This document shows, one piece after another, positions 21,401-31,395 of a stretch of DNA of 64,000 nt. Made by a program: the position numbers and the translations under genes. Origin of the DNA: Craterostigma plantagineum (Eukaryota > Streptophyta > Magnoliopsida > Lamiales > Linderniaceae); NCBI GenBank assembly GCA_027422505.1, contig JAPQWV010000018.1, positions 18,928,001 through 18,992,000 of the forward strand, written 5' to 3'. A model generated the notes under the pieces. The model was not told where the DNA came from. It saw only the letters and a program-made list of their open reading frames with translations, and did not search any database. The first letter of the stretch is position 1; each line of letters begins with the position of its first letter.

Positions 21401-23457
21401 GCACAATCCGTTTGTACATTGCGGATAACATTATTAATAATGTTGTGAATGAGGATTCTGCACCAGACTTGTGGGCGAAGTTGGAGGAGTTGCATCTCGG
21501 GAAGAACTTAACCACAAAGTTAGATCTGAAGCGGGAGTTGTACCGGCTGAAGATGGAGGAAGGTGGGAATCTCATGGATCACATTAGCGTGTTCAACGGA
21601 CTTGTGGATCAACTTATAAAAGTTGATGTAAAGTTGGAGGAAGAAGATAAAGCCCTTTTACTTCTTACCTCGCTTCCTGATTCTTATGATAATTTGGTCA
21701 CAACCATCTTGTACAGAAAGACGACGGTGAAGATGGTGGATGTGCAGTCAACTCTTTTGGCGCATGAAAAGAGGAGACGATCAAATTATGGAGATAGCCA
21801 AAATTCGGCGTTGGCTATTCATGGGGAGAATCGTAGAGGAAGGTTTCACGCCAGGGAATTTGGAGGTAGCAGCAGGTCCAAATCAAAGGATGGCGGGAAG
21901 CGCATCGTGTGCTACAAGTGTGGTGAGCCGGGACACATCAAGAGAAATTGTCCGACTTGGAGGAAGGACAAGAACGGCGAGAAAAATTCCACAACCATGA
22001 TAGCACAGGATACGATTGATGTTGTAGATGTTCTCACAGTCTACAACGATGACGCTTGTTCTCAGGATAAATGGATATTTGATTCGGGGTCGAAGTACCA
22101 TATTTGCTCCGAAAGAAAATATTTTGATACGTTCCAGAAGATACGAAGAGGTTCGGTTTCTATGGCTGATGGATACCGTCAGGCGATTCATGGTGTCGGA
22201 ACTGTGAAGATCAAAATGACTGACGGAGCGGTTCGAGCTTTGGGTGGTGTGATCTTTGTCCCAAAGTTACGGAAGAATTTAATATCCTTGAGCCAGTTAG
22301 ATTCCAAGGGCTATGGGAGTTTCATAGTAGGGGGAGTCTGTAAAATCACACATGGCGAAAAAGTCCTACTGAAGGGAGAAGAGTGTGGAGGTTTATATCG
22401 TCTGGACGGGAGTGTGGTACAAAACACTCTGACTTCGATGGGTTCACGAAAGTCGCGCGCGCGTGGTGGAAAGCCAGACGATGGTGAGAAGGAAAGTCCT
22501 GCTGGAGAAGGGGTTGCGTCGAAGTCCCTCTTCAGAATCGACGGGTAGAGTCGGTTCGGCAGCTACACATAGAATTGGCCGCCAGTGAATCAAGTTGGTA
22601 GGACCTGAGTTCTTGATTCGGATATGTGTAGCTAGTACAAGGAAGGCCAATGGACGTTCGTGGTATTTACGAACGGGTTACTCTCAGACAGACTCGCTGG
22701 GATGAGTGCTTGACGGTGCTGAAGACGATGCTCGGAGAAATGTGTTGAATGAGTGCTGGAGGGGGAGATTGTTATGATCCAGCCTAAGCCACGAAGCCAC
22801 AAGAAAAAAGCAGCCCACCAAATGAGAAAAATAAAAAAAAATAATATTATTATTTATATAATAATTTAATGAAAGGTTTATATTAAAGGGCGACGCGGCG
22901 GATTCCTGGCCACCGGTTTCGAGCGGTCCAGAAGAGTTGAAGACATCTATAAATAGGCTGAGGATTCTTCAGTTATAATCATCCCAAATCAAGTGAGAAG
23001 TTCAGTTAGAGAGTAATAGTGAGAGAGAAACTTATCCGGGTGGATAAGGGTGAGAGCGGGTTTTAGTTTTACTGGGGTAGTTGGGAATAGGTACAAAAAC
23101 ATTACCCGGGTGGGTAAGGGGTCTCGGGTTTGGGTTTAAACACGAGGGTTATTTTGTACGGTGTAATATTCTCAATATAATAAAGCTGGTGCTCTCCGTG
23201 GAGGTAGGCGGTATTGGTCGAACCACGTAAAAATCTCGTGTTCTCTTTCGGCGTCATTTTGGTTTTTATATTGTCCAAATAAATCGTCGCGGATCCAAAA
23301 TAAATATTACCGCTCAACCCAACAGTAACTGCGCCCTTCTTAAAAAGTATTATTGGGCAAACAGAAACAGCGCTCGTTGATGGTCGCATACATTTATTTG
23401 ATTTATTTACAGGTGAAAAACCCTAGATTTCGGGGAAGAGCGGGCGATTCTGATTGA
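18413..23457 (+). CDS. CBP20: Nuclear cap-binding protein subunit 2 (CBP20), copy B
   Basis: Eight exons join in phase: 18413-18430, 18605-18831, 19048-19186, 19271-19304, 20003-20110, 20245-20277, 20379-20452 and 23413-23457, giving 225 residues. CBP20 pairs with CBP80 in the nucleus and binds the m7G cap through an RRM. Visible are RNP2 (VYVGNL), RNP1 (CGFCFLLYY), the cap-contact segment [24 protein letters not shown] and DYDAGRGGYGK, then a Gly-rich and basic tail (YPRKRLRED). Intron 4 is of the U12 AT-AC class and holds a TRIM; intron 7 (2960 bp) holds a gag-only copia element. The last exon ends RAGDSD-TGA, where copy A continues with more acidic residues, so the extreme C-terminus looks trimmed. 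This is the only copy with an intact frame. Confidence 0.93.
19305..20002 (+). other. CBP20: U12-type AT-AC intron of CBP20
   Basis: The intron begins ATATCCTTTTTC, ends AATAC, and has the branch motif TTCCTTAAC at 19984-19992, 10-11 bases before the 3' end. This matches the plant U12 consensus at all three sites. Using these borders restores GCT G|GA AGA GGT in phase. No GT-AG choice fits. Plant CBP20 genes are known, to my recollection, to carry a U12 intron here. Confidence 0.93.
19391..19935 (+). mobile_element. TRIM retroelement inside the U12 intron
   Basis: Direct repeats at 19391-19559 and 19774-19935 both start TGTTGGGTGT and end in CTACA/TTACA. The 214-bp interior has no coding frame. 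A purine tract (TTGAGGGGAGGA, 19761-19772) precedes the second repeat. The flanks GTTTA and ATTTA agree at 4 of 5 bases as a target duplication. Short LTRs with a tiny non-coding core define terminal-repeat retrotransposons in miniature. Without it the intron would be about 148 bp. Confidence 0.85.
20514..21068 (+). repeat. 5' LTR of the gag-only element
   Basis: Starts TGTTGTGATCC and ends CCCAACA. A TATA-like stretch (CTATAAATAGG, about 20691-20701) is the likely LTR promoter. Confidence 0.93.
21217..22548 (+). CDS. Gag-protease protein of the non-autonomous copia element
   Basis: A single uninterrupted frame of 443 residues. Residues 1-190 match the copia Gag capsid region ([45 protein letters not shown]). 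Around residue 231 lies the zinc knuckle [15 protein letters not shown] retropepsin-like segment follows: [12 protein letters not shown] carries the D-S-G triad, then [13 protein letters not shown] and [12 protein letters not shown]. After [11 protein letters not shown], where integrase normally begins, the frame runs into an unrelated basic tail and stops. An intact frame in an otherwise enzyme-less element is what is expected if Gag is still useful for packaging. Confidence 0.9.
   Translation: MATESSFKVRQFDGTGSFTLWQRRVKDILVHQGLAKALKGEKGKPKKMTKEDWEDLGSRCVSTIRLYIADNIINNVVNEDSAPDLWAKLEELHLGKNLTTKLDLKRELYRLKMEEGGNLMDHISVFNGLVDQLIKVDVKLEEEDKALLLLTSLPDSYDNLVTTILYRKTTVKMVDVQSTLLAHEKRRRSNYGDSQNSALAIHGENRRGRFHAREFGGSSRSKSKDGGKRIVCYKCGEPGHIKRNCPTWRKDKNGEKNSTTMIAQDTIDVVDVLTVYNDDACSQDKWIFDSGSKYHICSERKYFDTFQKIRRGSVSMADGYRQAIHGVGTVKIKMTDGAVRALGGVIFVPKLRKNLISLSQLDSKGYGSFIVGGVCKITHGEKVLLKGEECGGLYRLDGSVVQNTLTSMGSRKSRARGGKPDDGEKESPAGEGVASKSLFRIDG
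22770..23324 (+). repeat. 3' LTR of the gag-only element
   Basis: This 555-bp LTR is about 99.5% identical to the 5' LTR by eye. Confidence 0.93.
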
Positions 23458-24042
23458 GAGGATGATGAACATCAAGAAGTCTTCTTCTTAATTAAAGAGG
23501 CAAACCCCATGTGATTGAGACCTTCCATATAGTGAAAGAAAACAATGTTTACCAGTTAAATCTTGGTTGTACTGTTATCAGCACTAGACATTATAAATCG
23601 TTGCAACTAGCTAGAATTTGCTGTAAGCTGTTTCTTTCTTGCAATGTTTTTTTCTTCGGCCATGGCCATGGCCAGAGCTGAAGAGAAATTCTGTAGTTAG
23701 TGGCCAAACGGGTTGATAAAAATGAGAACTCGTTGATAAAATCGAGTAATTCCTTCGACGCCCCTCACAAGGTAAAGGAGCATCAATCATCGATCCACAC
23801 ACCATCCATTTCGAAGTGATATCGGTTTAGTATTCTTGAAAAATATTCATGTTTTGAACACTTAAAAAAAATAGTCTTCACTTGGCCGTAACCGGTTAGT
23901 TAAACCCGAAGCGTTTTACTGGCGCGGATGAGGTATTTAGTCCGTTATCGAAAAGTGTATTCGAATAATATATCAAGATTTCAAATCTTCTAAATAACAA
24001 GAATTCATCTTTTTTTTTTCAGTAGTAGCAATCGAATCTGAT
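23458..24042. other. Gap between CBP20 copies B and C
   Basis: Contains the 3' flank of copy B. Nothing else recognised. Confidence 0.4.
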
Positions 24043-24510
24043 ATGGCTTCTCTTTTCAAGGTAATTTTCTGTTGAATAAATCTGTCAACTTCATGTATGA
24101 CATGGACTTTGAGTGAAAGCTTTTATATTAACACAGATCGAATTCGACCAGGCGTTTCAGAATTCAACGACAGTTTACGTTGGAAATCTGTCGTTTTACT
24201 GAGAAAAAAGCAAATCTACGAGCTATTATTTTATGTTATTCTGATGATGGAAACATAATTAACTCTCTGTCCCTTTTTTCTTTCTGAATCTTTTTCTTTT
24301 GTGATCGTTTCTGTTTGCAAGTCCTTTACGTTGGTTTGGTTTGCCTATTTTTCTAGGTATACTGATTTAATACATTGGCATCCATATTTTCTAAACATGG
24401 AAGATTTTCTGTCATTAGATATTATTCTGAGGCAAGACGCGAAGATGCAACGTTAAGTATATCAATGGTACGATTCTTGACGATCGTCCCATTAGGGTTT
24501 GACTTTACAC
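24043..24510 (+). pseudogene. CBP20: CBP20 copy C remnant
   Basis: Three eroded pieces are in order: ATGGCTTCTCTTTTCAAG with its donor (24043-24060), part of exon 2 from [17 protein letters not shown] (about 24139-24227, with an in-frame stop right after LSFY), and exon 3 (about 24417-24504, ending near DDRPIR). The 3' half of the gene is missing. Confidence 0.85.
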
Positions 24511-25027
24511 GCCTTTGTAAGAGAAGAAGAGCCTCACCATGCAATAGCACCACCTCTCAGTCTCCACAGACCACATATATACGACATATTAAACAAAAAC
24601 AAAAAAATCTCCATGCATGATTGGTAAAAATACGTATGCATTCTACCTAAAGGTAAGCCAACAAACCAAACCGATTTACTTGCAAAACAGAAATCAGAAG
24701 CAAATAAAATCCCAGATGGTAAAGGATGACAAAATGTAAGATTTCCGTCGAAAAATATAAAAAAATAGAAACTAAGAATTCGACTATAAATAATATTAAA
24801 AGGAAAAGTAAATAAATCCAGCTTTCAACGGAAAATCCGTTGAACACATATATATAAATATTATATATAGACCATTTCCACGGGATTCCCGTCGAAATCC
24901 TACGAAAAAAATAAAAATAGAAACAACGTAAATTCATAAAAAAAAAATAGACAAATGAATTATATAAACCATTTCGACGGGACTCCCGACGAAATGTCTA
25001 ATTTATGAAAACAAAAAAATACAAACT

Positions 25028-25910
25028 AAGATTTCAACGGAGGCTAGTTAAAAAATATAAAGCATTAACAAAATAATTATGAAATCAAAGATCATTAATA
25101 AAATAAAGAATACTAGTCCTCGCTGGCGGCGGAGGATGTGATGTAACTCGTAATCTTACATTTTCGCCAGAGAAGAGAGGGGACGTGTGGAGATAAAGCT
25201 TTTCGAAAGGCATAAATAATAGGCTTAGAAATACTTATTAAGGTAGGGCCCACACTGCGAGGAGAATAATATCCTCAATAATTCGCGAAATTCATTGAGA
25301 TAAACATTCTCAAGTTTTTTTTTTCTTTTTCTATTAAAGCTTTTTCATTCAATGAAATTTCAGACTAAGTATTCCTATCGATTTACAGTGATTAAAATTA
25401 AGTATCATTGTATTTAATCTCGTGATTAATGAGAATTTCCATAGCTAGGAATTTATCAAACAACCTTTCTTTCTCTATTCGTTACGGAACATCAACTCCT
25501 GTGTATGATTTTTTTTATTCGAACGAATTTTGTAATTATCAATTAGTTAGTGGGTTTTGTATTGCATGTACCATTTTCCGTAGAGTGTAGCAGAAATTAG
25601 GGTGTAAACTTTTGACTTTTGATATCTAGGAAGAAAAGTCAGCAACAGCCAATTATGGTAGGAAGACTGGCTTTTGATATAACTCGTAAACAATTTATAC
25701 CGAGTTAGTAACTCCTATAATTTTATACTAGTTACGCCACATCCTCCCCACCCGCCAGCGAGGACTAGTAACTCGTATAATCTTTTTACGAATTACTAAC
25801 TCGTATAATCTTTTGTACAAAATTCTCTATTTTATTAATTGTTTTGATTTCATAATTTTTTTGTGAATGCTTTATATTTTTTAATTATTTTATTAAAAAA
25901 GCCTTCGAGG
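25028..25910. repeat. Long inverted repeat, arms 25028-25160 and about 25731-25910
   Basis: The right arm in reverse complement matches the left over the landmark TACTAGTCCTCGCTGGCGG, the following GGAGGATGTG, and the preceding AAAAAATATAAAGCATT block. The spacer of about 570 bp is unrelated, non-coding and AT-rich. The transcript could fold into a long hairpin. Confidence 0.65.
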
Positions 25911-26489
25911 GATATCCCGCCAACCTATATAAGTAAAATTGAAATAAGGAAAATAAAATTAAAATAGATTTTAAAATTCATATATGTATATATACACACA
26001 TATATATAGACCATTTCAACGGTAATCCAATCTCGTCAAAAAGTCTAATTTAGGGAAAGACACTAAGATTTTCTACTATAAATAATACTAAAATAAGGAA
26101 ACCTAAAATAAATCCAGATTTTCAACAGAAAATCCGTTGAAAGTCACAAAAAATAAAAAGAAAAAGTTATATATAGAACGGAAACACTAATAAGAACGGA
26201 AACTAAATTTTCGACGGAATTCCCGTCTAAATATATAAATAAATTAAAGTAAAGGAAATTAAAATAAAACAGATATTAGAAAACTCAGAAAAAATAGAAA
26301 AAAAGTATATATACGGTTTCAACGGGATTCCCGTAGAGAAACTCTAATTTAGGAAAATAAATAAAAAATTGAAATTATGATTTGACGGATATACCGTCGA
26401 AATCTACAAATAAAATTAGAAAAAAGGAAAAATAAAATTCAATTGAAAATCGGTAAATATTTAACAAAGAATTTAAAATAAAGTATATA

Positions 26490-26907
26490 GGGGATTTAAC
26501 AGAAAAATACCCATTTATATAAAAAATTCGCAAGTCAGACCCCTGTCAGGTTTTTCTATATGCAGGTACCTGTCAGAATAAAATTTTTGCAGATTGGTAC
26601 CCGTTCCGCCGCAAGTACGTCATAGAAGACATTTAGGTACCATATGGAAACATATTGTGGTACGTAATACAGTGAGAAAATGATACATCATACAACACAC
26701 ATTAATGTACCATATAGACCGTATATAGGTACCATATGTGGGTACTATATATACACGTGACATGGTACTTAATACATATACAGAAAGGTACGTCAAGACT
26801 GGAAAAATGGTACGCAAAATCGAACGGGTACTTATATGAAAATTTTCTGACAGGGGGTCTGACTTGCAAATTTTTTATATAAATGGGTATTTTTCTGTAG
26901 ATTGCCG
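26490..26907. mobile_element. MULE-like MITE, copy 1
   Basis: Inverted ends of about 60 bp share ACAGAAAAATACCCATTTAT and AAGTCAGACCCC. A 9-bp target duplication AAGTATATA lies at 26481-26489 and 26908-26916. Long inverted ends with 9-bp duplications fit Mutator-like elements. The interior is full of GGTACC/GGTACG words. Related to 46892-47220. Confidence 0.85.
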
Positions 26908-27003
26908 AAGTATATATAGACCATTTCAACGGGATTCCCATTTCCCGTCCAAATGATAATAAAAAAATAAAAATAGAAACAAAGATTTCGACTATAAATA
27001 ATA

Positions 27004-27237
27004 CTACCCCCGTCCCGGTAACTTTTGTACGTTTTACCAAATCAGGCGTCCCACTATCTTTTATACATTTCCATATTTAATAAAAAACTATCACACACAA
27101 TCAATATAATAACATTAAATATTCTTAAAAGACGTGCCACACACATACACTTTTCTTCCTCTATACTATTAAAATATTATATTTCTTAAAAACCGAACCC
27201 AATCCCAAATGTCCATATATTACCGGGACGGAGGGAG
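27004..27237. mobile_element. Stowaway MITE, copy 1
   Basis: The ends are CTACCCCCGTCCCGGTAA and, in reverse complement, CTCCCTCCGTCCCGGTAA, flanked by TA duplications. This is the classic Stowaway terminus. About 70-80% like 58161-58401 by eye. Confidence 0.9.
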
Positions 27238-27625
27238 TATTAGGCTTAATTAATATTTTAGTCCCATTATTTGATGTGGTGGCGATTTCGCGACACGTTT
27301 ATTAAGCGGGGCATTTTTAGTCCTCTACTTTTAATAAAACGAGAAATTTAAGGATAGCTTAGTTGGAAATTACATGTGTGCGCCGTAATTGATGATTTGG
27401 ACTCTTCTCTTTCGCTACGTCCATACCACCTAGGTAAAGAAAAAAATTAAATTTTTTAAAAATAATTATAATTTATTATAACAACTATGTGGTTAACATT
27501 AATTATTAAATAAAAAACATATCAAATGAGGTGAACAAGATAAAGCAAATGCATCCAAGTGTGATGATGCGATACATGTTTGTCTTCCATGCGAATTTTG
27601 TAACCTGTTTGTTCATCATTTTCAC

Positions 27626-28129
27626 TAGAGTTGTCTATTGGGCCCGTGGCCCGCGGGCCGGCCCTCCCTGCCCCCAAGAAGGGCGGGCTGGGCAGGGATA
27701 TTTTAGGCCCGCCAAGGCGGCCCTAATCGGGCCAGCCCGCGCGGGCCGCAGGCTTCGCGGGGCGGGCCTCCCGTCAGTTTAATAAATTTATATATATATT
27801 TTATATTTTATATTATGTTTAAATATATTAATTTAATAGTTAATTATTTATTAATTATACCATAATTAATAACATATATATTTACAAATATATAATTAAT
27901 ATGTTTTTTTATCCATAATTTATTATTAAATACCTTAATAACTAAAACTAATTAATAAATTAAATTATACAATAAAAATACAAAAAAATAAATAATATAT
28001 ATGCTGGCGGGCCTGGCCCGCTTGCCCGCGGCCCGCCCGCTTCCCATTTTTTAGGCCCGCCCCACCCCGCCAAGTGGCGGGCTTTGACGGGCGGCGGGCC
28101 AACCCAGCCCCGCCATTTTGACAGCTCTA
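27626..28129. mobile_element. hAT-type MITE with GC-rich ends
   Basis: The 504-bp element has ends TAGAGTTGTC and, in reverse complement, TAGAGCTGTC, with a perfect 8-bp target duplication ATTTTCAC (27618-27625, 28130-28137). About 150 bp at each end is extremely rich in GGCCCG/CGGGC words while the middle is almost pure AT. Confidence 0.92.
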
Positions 28130-29000
28130 ATTTTCACCTTCTTCTACTTTTCTCAATCTTCTGTTGCAACTTTCTTTTCTCATTCTCAATCACATATTGG
28201 AGGATCCTCCTATTGAACATCCATTTTTCAACAAAAATTAACTAACATCACAGTCACATAACGAAAAAATGAAGAAAAAATAAACTACAAATTGCTCAAC
28301 TTGTAATCTCGACAAGAGTGGAATCGACGACCAGAATTCTTTTCCGACCATGAAGTTCTCATTCTCGCGGGACAGATACAATGGCATTACAAGCCGCTTT
28401 GGATGACGACATTGAGACGTTTTCCCACGTAAACCGTAAAATTATGATGGTAATGAAATGAAGTTGTGGGGAACAAGGATGCACACTTTATCGGTGTGAA
28501 TGACTCAATTTGATTGTGTTGCATGGTCGATTCTAACAGTTTTGGAAGACGAAATGAGTTATTTGATTTGGAGAAAAAATCGACTATCAAAGTCGTCGTT
28601 ACTCGTTCTTGTGTTAATTTCAAAGGATTTCCCCTTTGAAAAATTGGATAATATTATGGCTCTTTAACTTCTAACAAAAATAGCAATTTAAGAACAATTT
28701 AGCCGTAATTAACACGTCTACGCCGATATTGATTATTTTGACCTAATTTGTTTTCTCTATCATCCAACTAGGCGCCTCCTACGTAAAGAAAAAATTAAAG
28801 GAACAACTAAGTAATTAACGATAAATAGTTAACAATCTATCTTCAAGAACGAACAACAGCACGATCTTTAGAAACAATAATAATTACATAATAACAATTA
28901 AGTAATTAACAATAGTTATTTAAAAAAACATATCCATCGAAATATATAAACAAAATTAAAATAAAAACAGATATTCAAGGGAGAAGAAATAGAAAATAAA
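28130..29000. other. Non-coding stretch within the repeat region
   Basis: AT-rich, no gene recognised. Confidence 0.4.
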
Positions 29001-29332
29001 GTATATAAACCGTTTCAACGGGATTCCCGTCCAAAGCTGTAATTAGGAAAATAATTAAAAATAGAAATTACTATTAGACGGATATACTGTCGAAATCTAT
29101 AAACGAAATTAGAAAAACAAGGAATAAAATAAATGCAGATTCAATGGAAAACCCGAAAAAATTTAACAAATTTTTTTTAAAACAAAATATATAGACCATT
29201 TCAACTGGATTCCCGCGAAATGTCTAATTAAAAATAAAAATTAAAACTATGATTTCGACTATAAATAATATTAATAAGGAAGATTAAAATAAATCCAGAT
29301 GTTCAGCGGAAAATCCGTTGAAATTCACAATA

Positions 29333-29555
29333 GCTCCGTTCCATGATACCTGTCGTTTTAGAATTTATTTTTGCTTTTAAATATATGTCGTTTTGCAGTT
29401 TCAAGATGATTATTTACAATTTTACCCCTTATCTTTAATAGAATTATTAAATTAAATTAGATAACATAATTAATTAAGGGTATACTAGATACTTTACTTT
29501 ATTTCTTAATGTGCATGTAATATCCTTAAACGACATGTTTAAGGAACAGAGGGAA
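29333..29555. mobile_element. Stowaway/Tc1-like MITE
   Basis: The ends GCTCCGTTCC and, in reverse complement, TTCCCTCTGTTCC match a Stowaway-like terminus, flanked by TA. Internal paired CGACA/TGTCG words (CTGTCGTTTTA, TAAACGACATG) extend the inverted repeat. Confidence 0.75.
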
Positions 29556-29870
29556 TAATAAAACCGAAACTAAATTTTCGGTGGAATTCCAGTCGAAAAT
29601 CGAAATCTATAAATAAAATTAAAAAAATAAAATAAAAATAAACACCGATATTCAAGGGAAAACTCACAAAAAGTAGAAAAAAATATATATAAATCGTTGC
29701 CACTGGATTCCCGTCGAAATGTGTAATTTCAGAAAAATAATAAAAACAGATATTCAAGGGAGAAAAAAAATAGAATTGGAACGGGATATCTATAAATAAA
29801 ATTTAGAAAATAAGGAAAAATAATAAATACGATTTTCAACGGGAAATCCGTACATTAACAAAATATTATA

Positions 29871-29871
29871 C

Positions 29872-29944
<73 letters not shown>

Positions 29945-29953
29945 GAGAGAGAG
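29871..29953. repeat. (TA)n(GA)n microsatellite
   Basis: An alternating TA run passes into about 60 bp of GA repeats with one GGGA interruption. Confidence 0.95.
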
Positions 29954-30475
29954 CATTTCAACGGGATTCCCGTCCAAATGTATTATTTACCAAAAATAAA
30001 AACAGAAACTAAGATTTCGACGGTATTCCCATTGTAATCTATAAATAAATAATATAATATAAAATACAATTCCAAGGGGTTATAACTTATATCGTTGAAA
30101 TTTATAATTAAAAGAAAAAACTAACATTTGAAATAGAAATAAAATGAAAAAAAACGAAAATATTATGTCCACGGGCTCCTGTTGGAAATTAAAAATAAAT
30201 AACTAAAAATACCATTTCAACGGAAGTCCCGTTGGAAATTAGATAAAAAAAAGAGATGCTCAATGGGATCCCCTTTCTAAATTAATTTTAAAAATAAGAA
30301 TACCATTTCGATGGAAATCACGCTGAAAATTAATTATAAATGTACAAATAAATAGAATAAAAATTAATAAATGATTTATTCAATCAGTCGTGCGCACACA
30401 CTTCGCAGGTGGAATATAATTGGAATTTATGTTGTAAGAAGAAAATATAGTAAACAAAGCTCCGTTCAGTTTTAT

Positions 30476-30995
30476 GTGGGAGAAAACACAAACAATCCCC
30501 AATATTTACCTTATGGACGGATTCAGTCTCCGATGTTTTCCTTGAACCAATTTAAGCCTCGATGTTGTTAAGTTTAAACCAATTTAGTCTCACCGTTAGT
30601 TTTGACCGTTAATTTTGACTGGCCAGTCTTAAAAATAAATAATTAACATTATAGAAAGGAGAATTCCAAAAAAAGAAAAAATATTAATAAATTGGAAAAT
30701 TAAATAAAATTATAGAGAATTTTTTTTAAATAATAATAATAAAAAAGAGAATAAAAATATTCTAAAACAAAAAATACATTGAAAAATTAAATAAATTAAA
30801 TATATCCTAACTTTTTCCTTTTAATGTTAATTCATAATTTTTTAAGACTGACCAATCATATGTTGACACATGTCACTTTTAGTCAAAATTGACAGTCAAC
30901 TAACAGATGCCGAAATCGGTTCAATTTTAACGTCAGGAACTAAATTGATTCACAAAAACATCGGATAGGGACTATTTTGGATTTTCTCCCCTTTT
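30476..30995. mobile_element. MITE with long imperfect inverted ends
   Basis: The left end (GGGAGAAAACACAAACAATCCCC) and the right end in reverse complement (GGGGAGAAAATCCAAAATAGTCCC) match, and the similarity continues inward for over 100 bp (CGATGTT..AACCAATTTAG words). The flanks TTTTATGT and TTTTACGT are a plausible target duplication. The middle is AT-rich and non-coding. Confidence 0.65.
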
Positions 30996-31395
30996 ACGTT
31001 GTACTTTTACTTCAGTTTAGTTCCTTGGTTTTTGAACTCTCCTGTTCATGTCTCCTAATGCCGTTACATATTAAATATCAAGATTTATTGCCTATTATCT
31101 CACACGATTTATATACACAATACATTTTCTCGAGGGCTAAATGTAATGCTACAAGTGTAGTAGATCCATCATTGGGCTGAAAAGAAAATGCATGTAATAA
31201 TGCTGACAAGTAATCTGATGATATGGCAGGCAACAACAAAGACACCATAAAGATCTTCAACACGTGATGACATAGCAGCATTATCAAATGTCTCAGAAGA
31301 ACACTATAAGAACATAGCCAATATCAATCTCACCCTAGAAAATCAAAAGCTAACAGCTAATAATAGCGCAGTCCAAGCATACCTACCTTTCACCC
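30996..31395. other. 3' flank of the KH-domain gene
   Basis: Probably includes 3' untranslated sequence of the gene ending at 31396. No other feature seen. Confidence 0.4.

Larger units (their letters stand above)
20514..23324 (+). mobile_element. Gag-only copia element (TR-GAG type) in CBP20 intron 7
   Basis: The 2811-bp element has 555-bp LTRs (20514-21068, 22770-23324) differing at about three positions, a perfect target duplication GTAAC (20509-20513, 23325-23329), PBS TGGTATCAGAGCC at 21071 and a purine tract GGAGGGGGAGA before the 3' LTR. Integrase, reverse transcriptase and RNase H are absent, so it depends on enzymes from another element. The near-identical LTRs imply a recent insertion. 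Confidence 0.95.
24511..30330. repeat. Diverged array with short palindromes (TTTCAACGGGATTCCCGTCGAAA type)
   Basis: Imperfect palindromes of about 24 bases recur, for example at 24874-24898, 24972-24995, 26316-26336, 29012-29034 and 29954-29978. Each sits in a similar context (ATATAGACC before, GTCTAATTT after). A second block, TTTCGACTATAAATAATA followed by AAATCCAG and AACGGAAAATCCGTTGAA, recurs near 24779, 26071, 26985 and 29250. This looks like at least four eroded copies of a roughly kilobase unit. Palindromes of this style occur in subterminal regions of CACTA-type elements, but I saw no CACTA termini. No coding frame of note. Confidence 0.6.

Noticed and set aside
27531..27782. GC-rich 83-codon frame on the plus strand
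   Set aside because: It spans the GC-rich end of the hAT MITE; composition alone keeps the frame open.
24650..30330. CRISPR-like or regulatory palindrome array
   Set aside because: The palindromes are degenerate and irregularly spaced, with no unique spacers and no cas genes, in a plant nuclear context. A decayed transposon or satellite origin is more likely.
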